Positions 8,315-16,766 of a stretch of DNA of 64,000 nucleotides are shown piece by piece (within the stretch, counting starts at the first letter, position 1; each line of letters starts with the position of its first letter). Origin of the DNA: an uncultured Verrucomicrobiales bacterium. GTDB lineage: Bacteria; Verrucomicrobiota; Verrucomicrobiia; Verrucomicrobiales; Akkermansiaceae. Both the position numbers and the translations under genes were made by a program. Location: assembly GCA_937905985.1 (NCBI GenBank), contig CALCWC010000044.1, positions 1-64,000 of the forward strand. Reading direction: 5' to 3'. The notes beneath the pieces were generated by a model, which ran no database searches, was not told the origin of the DNA, and worked only from the letters and a program-made list of their open reading frames with translations.

Positions 8315-8343
8315 TTGACACTCCCGCCGCGGTGCGGTAGGAT
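8315..8343 (+). promoter_or_regulatory. Promoter of ribF
   Basis: TTGACA and TAGGAT are separated by 17 bases. The sequence just upstream (GGAATTGCATTTGACA) nearly repeats that of the nrnA promoter. Confidence 0.65.
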
Positions 8344-8381
8344 GGCCGACTCCGTGTTAGGGGGGCTTCTGCAAGACAGCC

Positions 8382-9293
8382 ATGATTGAAACATGCCACA
8401 GCATTGATGAGTTGGCGCGCGTGCTCAACGGACGCCGCGTGAGCCTGGCCATGGGATTTTTCGACGGCGTGCACCTGGGGCACCGCCGCGTGCTGGATGC
8501 CGCCGGCGCGCCGGATTCCGTGCGCGCCGTGATGAGTTTCGCCAACCACCCCGCCAGCGTGCTGCGCCCGCAGGAGCACCCCGCCCTCCTTACGCCCAAC
8601 CCTGAGCATAAGAACCTTCTTCTGGAGCAGGCGGGCATGCAGGTGCACCTGTGCCTGCCCTTCACGCAAGAGCTGGCGGACACGGAGGCAGAGCCCTTCC
8701 TGGACTCCCTGCGCGGCGCGCTGAACATTGCGTGCTTCTCCGTGGGCAGCAACTGGCACTTCGGCAGCAAAGGCAGCGGCAACACGGACACCCTGCGCTC
8801 CTACGGCGAGCGCCACGGCATCCGCGTGGCCGTGAACGAGCTGCTGGAGCGCGACGGAGCGCGCGTTTCCTCCAGCCGCATCCGCGAGCTGCTGGCGCAG
8901 GGCAGGCTGGAGGATGCCACCGCCCTGCTGGGCCATCCCTTCGCCATCCACGGCGTGGTGGAGCATGGCCGCCACCTGGGCCGCACCATCGGATTCCCCA
9001 CCGCCAACATCACCCCGCCGCCGCACTCCTGCCTGCCGCCCTTCGGCGTGTACGCCGTCTCCGCCATGATTGACGGTGCGGAAGTCCACGGCATCGCCAA
9101 CATCGGCCTCCGCCCCACCATCGACGAATCGAGCAAGCTCCCGCGCCTGGAAGCCCATTTCCCCAACTGGTCCGGCAACCTCTACAATGCCCCCCTCACC
9201 GTTGCCCTCCACCGCTTCATCCGCCCGGAACAAAAATTCGCCAGCGTGGATGAATTGCAAAAGGCCATTCAGCGGGATTTGCTGGAGATATAG
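8382..9293 (+). CDS. ribF: Bifunctional riboflavin kinase / FAD synthetase
   Basis: The 303-residue product has the nucleotidyltransferase half (MGFFDGVHLGHRRVL, NWHFGSKGSGN and the SSSRIRELL motif, giving FAD from FMN and ATP). This is followed by the riboflavin-kinase barrel (RTIGFPTANI, PFGVYAV, GIANIGLRPT). The order and length are those of bacterial RibF. The start is placed after the short leader of a TTGACA-type promoter. Its last 77 bases are overlapped on the opposite strand by the kinase gene ending at 9217, an unusually long convergent overlap. No FMN riboswitch is recognisable upstream. Confidence 0.95.
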   Translation: MIETCHSIDELARVLNGRRVSLAMGFFDGVHLGHRRVLDAAGAPDSVRAVMSFANHPASVLRPQEHPALLTPNPEHKNLLLEQAGMQVHLCLPFTQELADTEAEPFLDSLRGALNIACFSVGSNWHFGSKGSGNTDTLRSYGERHGIRVAVNELLERDGARVSSSRIRELLAQGRLEDATALLGHPFAIHGVVEHGRHLGRTIGFPTANITPPPHSCLPPFGVYAVSAMIDGAEVHGIANIGLRPTIDESSKLPRLEAHFPNWSGNLYNAPLTVALHRFIRPEQKFASVDELQKAIQRDLLEI

Positions 9294-10959
9294 AACACCG
9301 CGCGCTCTGCGCGCGCACCTTTTCGTACAGGGCCTCCGTGTTGATTTTCCGCTCCGTTTCCCTCTGTCGCTTTTCCTCCTCTTGCCGGGCTTTCATCTGC
9401 TTGTCGCGCTCCTCTTGGTATTTCTCCCGAACTTGGGAGAGTGCGTCGTGAAACTTGCCGTCCTCCTCGTTCTGCGCCACTGCCAGGTCTGCGGTGTTGC
9501 CGATGGCGTACGGGCCGTCGCCGCCGCACTCCTTGTACATGCGGGACCTGATGCGGGAGGAGACGGCATGCATGAGCGCCATCTTTTCCGCAGCGGAGAG
9601 CCCCTTCCAGCCTTGCCCGCTCTCCATGGATTCGCAGATGGCCTCGTATGGTTCAAAGATTGCTTTCTGGTAGCGGTCTTCCAGCTCGTCGATTTGCTGT
9701 TGGGCTTGCTTGTGAAGTTCCGCGAACGCGCGGCGCGGCACGTCCAGGTTGTCGGTCTCGGAGGGGTCGCGCCTGAAGCGTTCTATCAAGCCTGCACATT
9801 CCTTGCGGTACCGGGATATGATTTTCCGCTTCTCCTCCACGAACGGCTTGCGCTTCTCCAGCAACTTGTCCAGCTCATAGTGCTGCCAGGCGCGCTCCGT
9901 CAGCGCATCCAAATCCACCGCATCATCTGCGGCAGGGGGCGTTTCCCCATCCTGCCCGCGTGGTGCGTCCCCAAGTTGAGTTGCGCACCAGCCCAGCACG
10001 GCGGCCGCCAGCAACGCGCCTGCCCACAGCAGCCAGCGGCGCTTTGCCTGCCGCTGCGGCTTGCGCTTGCCGTCCAGCATGGCCAGCCATTCCGCCGCGC
10101 TTTGGCAGCGCCCGGCGGCGCGCAGCCCCAGGTTGCGCATGATGCCCGCCGCCATGCGCGGCGCGGCGTGCACTCGCTCCGGCACTAGCTTTTCCAGCGG
10201 GTGCAGGCTGTCCTCCGTCATGCGGCGCAGGGTTTCCTCCGCCGCGCAGTTGGAGAACACCTCGTACCAGGTGGCGGCCAGGGAGTAGAAGTCCGTCCAC
10301 GGGCCAATCTCCCCCTTGCCGGATATTTGCTCCGGTGCGGCATACGCGGCGGAAAAGGCTCCCTGCGTGAGCGTGTGAGTGAGGTGCGAGATGTTGATCG
10401 CCGAGCCGAAATCCACCAGCACGGGCCGCCCGCTTTCATCGAACATGATGTTCTCCGGCTTGATGTCCCGGTGGATGATGCCTTGCGCGTGCATGTAGCC
10501 GAGCGCGTCCAGCAGCTGCCGCAGCCACGCCTCCGCCTGCTCTGCAGCGGTGGGCGCATCCGCCGCCTCCGCGGCGTCCAGACGGTCGCGCAGCGTGTCG
10601 CCCTCCAGCCAGTGCATCACGCAGAACAGGCTGCCGTTCGCGGCGAACACATCATACACCTGTACAATGTTCGGGTGGTTGAGCTTGGCCAGCAGGCGCG
10701 CCTCTTTCTGCAGGTCCGCCATGGCCATGAGGTACGCATCCTGCAGCGCGGGTGTGCGCGGCATGATGGCCGCGGTGTCGCCATCTCGCACGCAGATTTC
10801 CTGCGGGAAGCACTCTTTGATGGCTACGTTGCGCTCCAGGGAGATATCCCACCCCGCGTAGGTGATACCGAACCCGCCCTGGCCGCATACGCCCAGGATT
10901 CTGTACTTCTGCTTTTCGCCGAGAAAGGTGCCCGGCGGCAGCGCGGCTACCAGTTGCAT
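9217..10959 (-). CDS. Transmembrane Ser/Thr protein kinase
   Basis: The product has 580 residues. Positions 18-290 are a eukaryote-like kinase domain with an intact glycine loop (GQGGFGITY), lysine (NVAIKE), catalytic loop (IIHRDIKPENIMF), metal motif (VDFGSA) and APE. A basic segment and one membrane helix follow near 305-325 (WLLWAGALLAAAVLGW), then a long charged region predicted to be coiled coil (KYQEERDKQMKARQEEEKR). It should therefore be a membrane-anchored kinase with a coiled-coil sensor or scaffold. It lies 26 bases after the helix-turn-helix gene at 10986 and is probably co-transcribed. Its final 25 codons run antisense to ribF, suggesting loss of an earlier stop. Substrates are unknown; the signalling proteins encoded next door are plausible. 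Confidence 0.88.
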   Translation of the reverse strand: MQLVAALPPGTFLGEKQKYRILGVCGQGGFGITYAGWDISLERNVAIKECFPQEICVRDGDTAAIMPRTPALQDAYLMAMADLQKEARLLAKLNHPNIVQVYDVFAANGSLFCVMHWLEGDTLRDRLDAAEAADAPTAAEQAEAWLRQLLDALGYMHAQGIIHRDIKPENIMFDESGRPVLVDFGSAINISHLTHTLTQGAFSAAYAAPEQISGKGEIGPWTDFYSLAATWYEVFSNCAAEETLRRMTEDSLHPLEKLVPERVHAAPRMAAGIMRNLGLRAAGRCQSAAEWLAMLDGKRKPQRQAKRRWLLWAGALLAAAVLGWCATQLGDAPRGQDGETPPAADDAVDLDALTERAWQHYELDKLLEKRKPFVEEKRKIISRYRKECAGLIERFRRDPSETDNLDVPRRAFAELHKQAQQQIDELEDRYQKAIFEPYEAICESMESGQGWKGLSAAEKMALMHAVSSRIRSRMYKECGGDGPYAIGNTADLAVAQNEEDGKFHDALSQVREKYQEERDKQMKARQEEEKRQRETERKINTEALYEKVRAQSARCSISPANPAEWPFAIHPRWRIFVPGG

Positions 10960-10985
10960 ATTCCCGAGCGGTTGGGTGTTGACTG

Positions 10986-11360
10986 CTACTCGGCAGGCTG
11001 ATTGTCGCTATCGCCCAGGCGCGGTACCTCGTCTGCCAAAAATTCCGCCAGCGTCTTGCCGCAGCGGAACGCCTTTTGCTCCAGCGCCTTGCGCGTGGCC
11101 GGGTCCAAGCTTAGCGTCACCAGCGTCTCCTCCTGTACCTTCACGCGGCTCGGCAGGGAGATGGGCAGCTGCCTGATCAGCTCGCGGATGATGTGCTCCT
11201 TCGCCGCAGGGATGGGCTTGCGCGCCATCCAGTTGCGGACCGTCGCTTCCGTGACATAGCACTTCTCCGCCAGCCAGGCATAGTTCATGCCGTTGGCCTT
11301 CAGCCAGAGCTTGACATTCATCTTCAGCTCATCTTGATTCGGTGCTTCCACGTCAAGCAT
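10986..11360 (-). CDS. Helix-turn-helix protein, first gene of the kinase operon
   Basis: The product is 124 residues from the ATG giving MLDVEAPNQDELKMN. An HTH-like segment lies near residues 18-45 (LKANGMNYAWLAEKCYVTEATVRNWM), resembling the XRE class in which the second helix follows a short turn. The C-terminal half (TLVTLSLDPATRKALEQKAF) looks like a short ribbon or coiled dimerisation piece. It is divergent from the plus-strand signalling run and sits in front of the kinase gene. A role as local repressor of both directions is inferred only from position. A longer start at 11444 would overlap the divergent promoter. Confidence 0.6.
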   Translation of the reverse strand: MLDVEAPNQDELKMNVKLWLKANGMNYAWLAEKCYVTEATVRNWMARKPIPAAKEHIIRELIRQLPISLPSRVKVQEETLVTLSLDPATRKALEQKAFRCGKTLAEFLADEVPRLGDSDNQPAE

Positions 11361-11437
11361 TGTAGCAATTCTGCCATCCTCCTGCAAGCTATTTTGCCAA
11401 TTTTTACCTAAAATATTTCCAAGATGGAGAAAAAAGG

Positions 11438-11466
11438 TTGACAATGTATCTAAAAACAGGTATTTC
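11438..11466 (+). promoter_or_regulatory. Possible promoter of the signalling operon
   Basis: TTGACA is followed after 17 bases by TATTTC, 24 bases before the first gene. The -10 element is weak. The surrounding divergent region is AT-rich. Confidence 0.4.
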
Positions 11467-11490
11467 TAAAAGCGTAATAGCTACTTTATA

Positions 11491-11997
11491 ATGTCAAACG
11501 TATCTTTCACCTGCCCCAACTGCGGACGTCACCAGCTCATGCGCATTGAACAGGCCATCCACCGCTGCCTGCTGCGCTTGGAGGATGATGAGCGGAACGG
11601 CGTGCTCGCAGAGCCGCTGGACCGCACGGACGAGCTGCAGGGCGAGGTGCTGGGCTACCGCTGCATGCACTGCCGGTACCCGGACAACCGCAACACGGAA
11701 GCCGGCCCGGATTTCCAGTGGAAGACGCTGGCGGACGTGCTCTCCGCGGGAGCCGTGGAGATGAACGAGCAGGCCCCGCCGGAGCCGCGGAACTGCATGG
11801 TGTGCCACCCGGATGGCCGCCTGGAGCCCGTGGTGGTGGAAACCACCCGCGCCGGCCGCCTCACGCCCGCCCAGCGCCGCGCCGTGCTGGCCGCGCGCAA
11901 CGCCCCGCAGGGCTGCATCCTCATCTGTGAGAAAGACAAGGGCATCAAAGCCTTCTCCCACCAAGACTGGCCCGCCGCAGAACACGTGCGGGTGTAA
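11491..11997 (+). CDS. Zinc-ribbon protein of unknown function
   Basis: The product is 168 residues. Cysteine pairs are CPNC at residue 8, CMHC near 58 and CMVC near 103, so up to two small zinc knuckles are possible. Between them are acidic and Arg-rich stretches. The C-terminal third contains RLTPAQRRAVLAARNA, probably a helix pair. I do not recognise the family. It is the first gene of a tight plus-strand run of VWA, kinase, phosphatase and FHA proteins, which suggests a regulatory or scaffolding role in that circuit rather than an enzymatic one. Confidence 0.6.
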   Translation: MSNVSFTCPNCGRHQLMRIEQAIHRCLLRLEDDERNGVLAEPLDRTDELQGEVLGYRCMHCRYPDNRNTEAGPDFQWKTLADVLSAGAVEMNEQAPPEPRNCMVCHPDGRLEPVVVETTRAGRLTPAQRRAVLAARNAPQGCILICEKDKGIKAFSHQDWPAAEHVRV

Positions 11998-12026
11998 GAA
12001 AACCACCCCTAACCCCGAATCCAACG

Positions 12027-12806
12027 ATGGAAGAAGATACATACCAAGAGAAACAGGAATTCAAGATGCACGGTGTCGTAGACATGTGCTTCTTGCTCGA
12101 TGCCACCGCCTCCATGCAGCCCTGCATAGATGCGGTCAGAGACAACATCAAGACGTTTATCGCCTCTGTCACCTCAGAGGGCGAGAACGGCGGCATCACG
12201 CTCACGGACTGGCGTGCGTGTGTGTGCGCGTACCGCGACTATGATTACGAGACCGAGCACGCGAAAGAATGGATGGTGATGAACAATTTCACCTCAAATG
12301 TGGACGAGCTGTACCGCCAGCTGGACGACCTGCAGGCAATGGGCGGCGGTGACGAGCCGGAATCCCTGCTGGATGCCCTGTTCCTGGTGATCAACCGCGG
12401 TTCCACCGGCAGGGATGAGGCACCGCAGGCGGACAAGTGGCGCTACCCCAGCGCCGCGGCTCGCTGCATCATTGTGATGACCGATGCGCCTTTCCACGAG
12501 ACGATGTCCGTGCCCGGCGCGGAGGGCGGCACCGTGGCGGATATCCGCAACCTCATACAGCAGGAGCGCATCCGCCTTTCCCTCTTTGCCCCGGAGATGA
12601 GCTGCCACTACGATTTGTCCATGGCGGACAAGTGCAGCTACGACGCCATCGAGGTGGAGGAGAGCCCGGACCCCGAGGCCACCGCGGATGCCCGGGCGAA
12701 AGCCTTGAAGGATTACACGGGCGACCAGGCCAACTTCCAGAAGGTCATGGAGCTGCTGGCCAAATCCGTTTCCCAGTCCGCCGCGGCAGACATTGAAGAG
12801 CTTTAA
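12027..12806 (+). CDS. VWA-domain protein 1
   Basis: The product is 259 residues and almost entirely one von Willebrand A domain. The metal-ion-dependent adhesion site is visible as DMCFLLDATASMQPCI near residue 20 (DxTxS form), with the later Thr/Asp positions in GGGDEPESLLDAL and IIVMTDAPFHET. VWA proteins of this kind are protein-binding modules in bacterial signalling, for example TerY. No signal peptide is present, so it should be cytoplasmic. It is followed 52 bases later by a second VWA gene that shares SMQPC and the same domain order but otherwise differs, suggesting an old duplication. Confidence 0.88.
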   Translation: MEEDTYQEKQEFKMHGVVDMCFLLDATASMQPCIDAVRDNIKTFIASVTSEGENGGITLTDWRACVCAYRDYDYETEHAKEWMVMNNFTSNVDELYRQLDDLQAMGGGDEPESLLDALFLVINRGSTGRDEAPQADKWRYPSAAARCIIVMTDAPFHETMSVPGAEGGTVADIRNLIQQERIRLSLFAPEMSCHYDLSMADKCSYDAIEVEESPDPEATADARAKALKDYTGDQANFQKVMELLAKSVSQSAAADIEEL

Positions 12807-12858
12807 CCCACGAGCACCACTGCTCATCAACTAGAATATATTAAACCGAAATACAACT

Positions 12859-13632
12859 ATGGCTGGAAGAAATTGTGCCGATATCGTGTTCTGCATCGAT
12901 GCCTCCGGTTCCATGCAACCGTGCTTTGATGCCGTTCGCAACAATGTAGAGAAGCTCATTGAGGGCTTGCAGACGGATGCCAACATCAACTGGGACATCC
13001 GTTTCGACCTCCTGGCGTTCCACGACACCGTGGATGAAGGCGGCTTTTTCCGTGCCGGCGGGGAAGTCCATTTCTACCGCTCGGTCAACTGCGGTCCCGT
13101 CGAGCTTGTGGAGAACATTTACAAGACCCGCAACGCCGCGCCGTTCTTCACCAAGGACCTGTCAAAGCTCAAGGCTGCCATGCAGGAGACGCCCATGGAG
13201 GGTGAGGAAATGCAGCTGCTGGCGCTGGATATCGCCATGGATTTCCCCTGGCGTGACTCATCCAACTGCCACAGGGTGGTCATCCTGTTGACAGATGAGC
13301 CCGTGGAGACTGGAATCCAGATAGAGCGCCAGCTGGAACAGCTTGAGCGCATGAAACAGAAGCTGCAGGATAAGAAAATCAAACTCTTCATCATAGCTCC
13401 GGAAAGCGATGCCTTCTTCAAGATGGCGGAGGCCGACCGCTGCGAGTACACGGACCTGGAGGCTTCCCAGGACGGCCTCCGCTCCGTGGACTTCAGCAAG
13501 ATGCTCGCCACCATCGGACGTTCCGTCTCCGTCTCCCAATCCTATGATGGAGCCAAGACGGATCCCGATCCCAGCTTCGACCAGTTGGAATGGTCGGCCG
13601 TGAGCGGTACCTCCTGGTCGCAAGACAAGTAA
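12859..13632 (+). CDS. VWA-domain protein 2
   Basis: The product is 257 residues. The metal site is ADIVFCIDASGSMQPCFDAV (canonical DxSGS), followed by FDLLAFHDTVDEGG and VVILLTDEPVETG, all expected for a VWA fold. A charged helix (LEQLERMKQKLQDKKIK) precedes the last strand. It is cytoplasmic, with no membrane segment. It lies directly before the kinase-FHA gene (12 bases). The combination of a VWA protein, a kinase and a phosphatase recalls the known TerY-P phosphorylation triad, although here there are two VWA proteins and the phosphatase is of a different family. Confidence 0.9.
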   Translation: MAGRNCADIVFCIDASGSMQPCFDAVRNNVEKLIEGLQTDANINWDIRFDLLAFHDTVDEGGFFRAGGEVHFYRSVNCGPVELVENIYKTRNAAPFFTKDLSKLKAAMQETPMEGEEMQLLALDIAMDFPWRDSSNCHRVVILLTDEPVETGIQIERQLEQLERMKQKLQDKKIKLFIIAPESDAFFKMAEADRCEYTDLEASQDGLRSVDFSKMLATIGRSVSVSQSYDGAKTDPDPSFDQLEWSAVSGTSWSQDK

Positions 13633-13644
13633 CACCCGAACGCC

Positions 13645-14985
13645 ATGCCACCACGTCCCAAAATCGGAAGCGAGGTCAGGGGCCAGCGGGGAAGGTACCG
13701 CCTGGAGCAGGAAATCGCCGACGGCAACATGTCGTGGGCTCTCAGGGCGGTTGACCTGAATACCGGCAACAACGTCTTCCTCAAGTACTACAAGTCACCC
13801 ACGCCCACGGTGAGCTGGTATCCCGCCTACCTGGAATACGTGGCAGAGCTGAACCGCAAGCTGGAAGAATCCGCCGCCGCGCAGTACTGCGTGCTGGCAC
13901 AGGATTTGTTCACGGCCAATCCGCGGCCCGGCAAGTGCAGCTGCGAGTTCTTCTACACCGTGTACGAGTACATCGACAGCGGATATGATTTGAGGAAGCT
14001 CATGGATGCTCCCGGCGGCATACCGTGGGAAAAGCGAAAGTCCATGGCCAAGGTTTTCCTGGCCGCCATGAAGAATGTTCACGAGACGGGCGTGGTTCAT
14101 TGCGACCTGAAGCCGGAAAACGTGCAGATGCTGCCGCGCGAGGGCACCAGGCTCGGCCTCATCCCCCGCATGATTGACATGGACTTTTCCATCCTGGCGG
14201 CCAAGCCGGCACCGTGGACCACCGGGGCGGACAAGCAGGGTTACACCGGTACGCCGGGTTACTTCTCGCCGGAGCATCTACAGGGGCAAACGCCCACCAC
14301 CGCCTCGGATGCATTCACCGTGGGCCTGATACTCGGCGAGCTGCTGGGCGGGCGGCATCCGTTCGGTTCAGACACCGGTGATGCTGACCTGTACAAGCAG
14401 AGCGTGCTTGCAGCCCGCTTCTCACCGGTGCGGCTCATGGGAACGCTGGGAGACACGGAGGGCAATGCAGAGAGTTTCGCCAAGCTCATTGAGCGCTGCT
14501 TCTCCCCGCAGGCCAGCCAGCGCCCGTCATGCGCCCAGCTCCACAAGGAGCTCCTGGCTCTGGACAAGGGAGCGGCGGGTTCTGCCCCCCTACCGCCCAT
14601 GCCGCCGCAGGAGAAGCCCATGTCTATGCCCGTACCTGCGCATGAGCCTGCGCCTGAACCGCCGCCTGTCCGACGCACGGTGGTGTGCCTGAGCGGGGAT
14701 GTCGGCTCACATGATGTGGGAATATCCATGGATGTGGGCCGTTCCCTGCTTGCGGAGGTGTCCAAGGATGCCCGTTTTGCCAGCAGGAAGCAGTTCCACC
14801 TGGAGCGCCGGGAAGGCACGTGGTACATTTCCCCGTGCCCGGACGCTCTCAATCCAACCGCCCTCAACGGAATGGCGTTCTCAGAGGAAACGCCCTTGGA
14901 GGATGGCGATGAAATCCATCTGGTGGGCAAGTCCAGCGGGGCCAAGGCTATGAGCATCACCGTGTCTTTGAAACCATGCGATTGA
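13645..14985 (+). CDS. Ser/Thr kinase with C-terminal FHA-like domain
   Basis: The product has 446 residues. The kinase domain (about 12-310) has a degenerate glycine loop (LEQEIADGNMSWALRAV), a lysine in NVFLKYY, an intact catalytic loop (VVHCDLKPENVQM) and GTPGYFSPEH, but DFS in place of DFG (IDMDFSIL). It is probably active or weakly active; a pseudokinase role is possible. A proline-rich linker (about 320-350) leads to an FHA-like domain (about 355-446) with SLLAEVSKDARFASRKQFHLE and LNPTALNG, the phosphothreonine-binding loops. FHA domains couple kinases to phosphorylated partners. It overlaps the phosphatase gene by 10 bases, so translation is probably coupled. Confidence 0.86.
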   Translation: MPPRPKIGSEVRGQRGRYRLEQEIADGNMSWALRAVDLNTGNNVFLKYYKSPTPTVSWYPAYLEYVAELNRKLEESAAAQYCVLAQDLFTANPRPGKCSCEFFYTVYEYIDSGYDLRKLMDAPGGIPWEKRKSMAKVFLAAMKNVHETGVVHCDLKPENVQMLPREGTRLGLIPRMIDMDFSILAAKPAPWTTGADKQGYTGTPGYFSPEHLQGQTPTTASDAFTVGLILGELLGGRHPFGSDTGDADLYKQSVLAARFSPVRLMGTLGDTEGNAESFAKLIERCFSPQASQRPSCAQLHKELLALDKGAAGSAPLPPMPPQEKPMSMPVPAHEPAPEPPPVRRTVVCLSGDVGSHDVGISMDVGRSLLAEVSKDARFASRKQFHLERREGTWYISPCPDALNPTALNGMAFSEETPLEDGDEIHLVGKSSGAKAMSITVSLKPCD

Positions 14986-16763
14986 ATTTTGCCAGGAGCG
15001 CGTGGCTTGCCGTTTTCGCGGGCCTTCCCCCCCTCCTTGCAGCGGAGGGGGAAGGGCACCCGATGCTGCAAGGGTCCCCGACGGACTATATCCTGCCGAG
15101 CGTCGTCAGGATGTCTTGCCCATACGAGTTCATAACAGTCCGCGTCGACATCGAGTCTGCCGCCGCGCCAAAGGCAAAGAATCCACCTCCCCGTGAAAAA
15201 AAGAAAATGAAACCGTTCCCCGGGAAGTTCTACCTACCCTTCATTCCCCAGTTTGGGCTTGGCTGCTTTGGCGGCCTGTGTATTGTCATTTGCTTCGGCT
15301 TGGGTGTCGGGTATCTTCTGTACGATTCCAAGCGGAAAAAGGTGATGATACGGGGAGTCCGAGATTTCTTCAATCCCACCGCCGCGGAGGACGACGACAT
15401 AGCCCGGTATGGCGAACCGGCGGATCCGGCGGCCCCTGAAGAGCCGTGCGCTCCACCGCCGGGGAAGCCCGTCCCCGTGGAAAAACCGGTGCCGCCCAAG
15501 CCCTTGGACGAATGGGAACTCTTCCTTTCCACGCCTCCGCCCGAAGGGCTCACAGAGGTTTACCCAGGCTTCTGCATGCCGGAACCCGGTGCCGGAACAG
15601 AGGTCGGGGCCCCCGTGCCCAATCCCACCCTGGAGCAGGTGGACGCGCTTCTTCAGGAACCCTTGTGTGTTCAGGCGGTTCAGTATTACAAGGATTTTGA
15701 AAAACAGCTAAGCACTGCCGGCCACTTCCTGGACTGGAGCAAGGCCCGCCCCGCCGGAGAGGCTATGCAACTGCAGGCCGGGCCGGATGACCACTTCTGG
15801 TTTGTGGGGGATGTGCATGCCTCTTTCACCGCGGCGCTCAAGGCGTTCTCCTTTGTCAAGTCCTGCATGCCTTCCCTTGCAGGCAGGCACCATCTCATCT
15901 TCCTGGGAGACTACATTGACAGGGGACCGGATTCCCTGGCCCTGCTCGCATTCCTGCAGGGGTTGCTCATGCAGCACAGCGATGATGATTCTATGCTGCG
16001 GGTGTACACCCTGAAGGGGAACCATGACTTGGGGTTGTCCGGGAACCGGGAGGGCGGCTTTGCATCGCGCGTGTCGCCTTCCGAGACCACGGATATCCTC
16101 AACTCATTGTGCGAGACAGACCCCGATTCCGCCCGTAAGCTGGGCAACGCCGCCATGGAGCTGGCGCGCGTTTCCTCATATGTGGGCGAAATCTGCGGGC
16201 TGGGCGAGAGCCGCCCCGCCAACTCCATCCTCTTCACCCACGGCGGCGTGCCGCATGTGGACCTGCAGGAGCGCATCTACCGGCATGCCAGGCATTCCGA
16301 AGACGGTGGAATCCTCTCCGGCATGGGGGATGAATTGAAAGCCGCATGCTGCAGGGATTTTGCCTGGCTGCGCATGGTGGACAACCTGCCGCGCAAGTTC
16401 CCCAACCGCGCTTCCAGCGGGTGCGAAATCGGCACGGAGGACGTCAACCTCTTCCGCCGCATCCATTTCGAGAGAACGGGAAGGAACGTTTCCTTCATCA
16501 TCCGAGGGCATGACCACAGGAACGGCCTGGACAGCTTTGATGCCGTCTACCATGCGGATTCCAAGCGCTACCAGAAGTGCTGCGGCGTGCTCACGCTCCA
16601 GACACGTGAACCCGATACGGCGGAAAGCCGCCTTTCCATGGAACGCGACTTGGGGCTGGCCTATTGGCACCGCGGCGGGAAAGTGTGCCTCTTCCGCCTG
16701 CCCACCCATCATCTCTCGCCCGCGGTGGCAACGGATGAAAATACATCACCAACCGACTGCTGA
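14976..16763 (+). CDS. Membrane-anchored PPP-type protein phosphatase
   Basis: The product is 595 residues. An N-terminal signal-like segment and a membrane helix near residues 90-112 (GLGCFGGLCIVICFGLGVGY) precede a proline-rich linker (about 145-185). A metallophosphoesterase of the PPP family follows, with the full series FVGDVHASF, LGDYIDRGPDS, LKGNHDLG, LFTHGGVPH and IIRGHDHRNG. These bind two metals and hydrolyse phosphoserine or phosphothreonine. The catalytic part is probably cytoplasmic, tethered to the membrane. It overlaps the kinase-FHA gene and should oppose its activity. Bacterial VWA-kinase triads normally use PP2C-type enzymes, so a PPP-type partner is unusual. Confidence 0.88.
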   Translation: MRLNFARSAWLAVFAGLPPLLAAEGEGHPMLQGSPTDYILPSVVRMSCPYEFITVRVDIESAAAPKAKNPPPREKKKMKPFPGKFYLPFIPQFGLGCFGGLCIVICFGLGVGYLLYDSKRKKVMIRGVRDFFNPTAAEDDDIARYGEPADPAAPEEPCAPPPGKPVPVEKPVPPKPLDEWELFLSTPPPEGLTEVYPGFCMPEPGAGTEVGAPVPNPTLEQVDALLQEPLCVQAVQYYKDFEKQLSTAGHFLDWSKARPAGEAMQLQAGPDDHFWFVGDVHASFTAALKAFSFVKSCMPSLAGRHHLIFLGDYIDRGPDSLALLAFLQGLLMQHSDDDSMLRVYTLKGNHDLGLSGNREGGFASRVSPSETTDILNSLCETDPDSARKLGNAAMELARVSSYVGEICGLGESRPANSILFTHGGVPHVDLQERIYRHARHSEDGGILSGMGDELKAACCRDFAWLRMVDNLPRKFPNRASSGCEIGTEDVNLFRRIHFERTGRNVSFIIRGHDHRNGLDSFDAVYHADSKRYQKCCGVLTLQTREPDTAESRLSMERDLGLAYWHRGGKVCLFRLPTHHLSPAVATDENTSPTDC

Positions 16764-16766
16764 CTT

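Noticed and set aside
8200..8381. FMN riboswitch upstream of ribF
   Set aside because: The leader is only about 30 bases after the promoter and lacks any FMN-box-like sequence.
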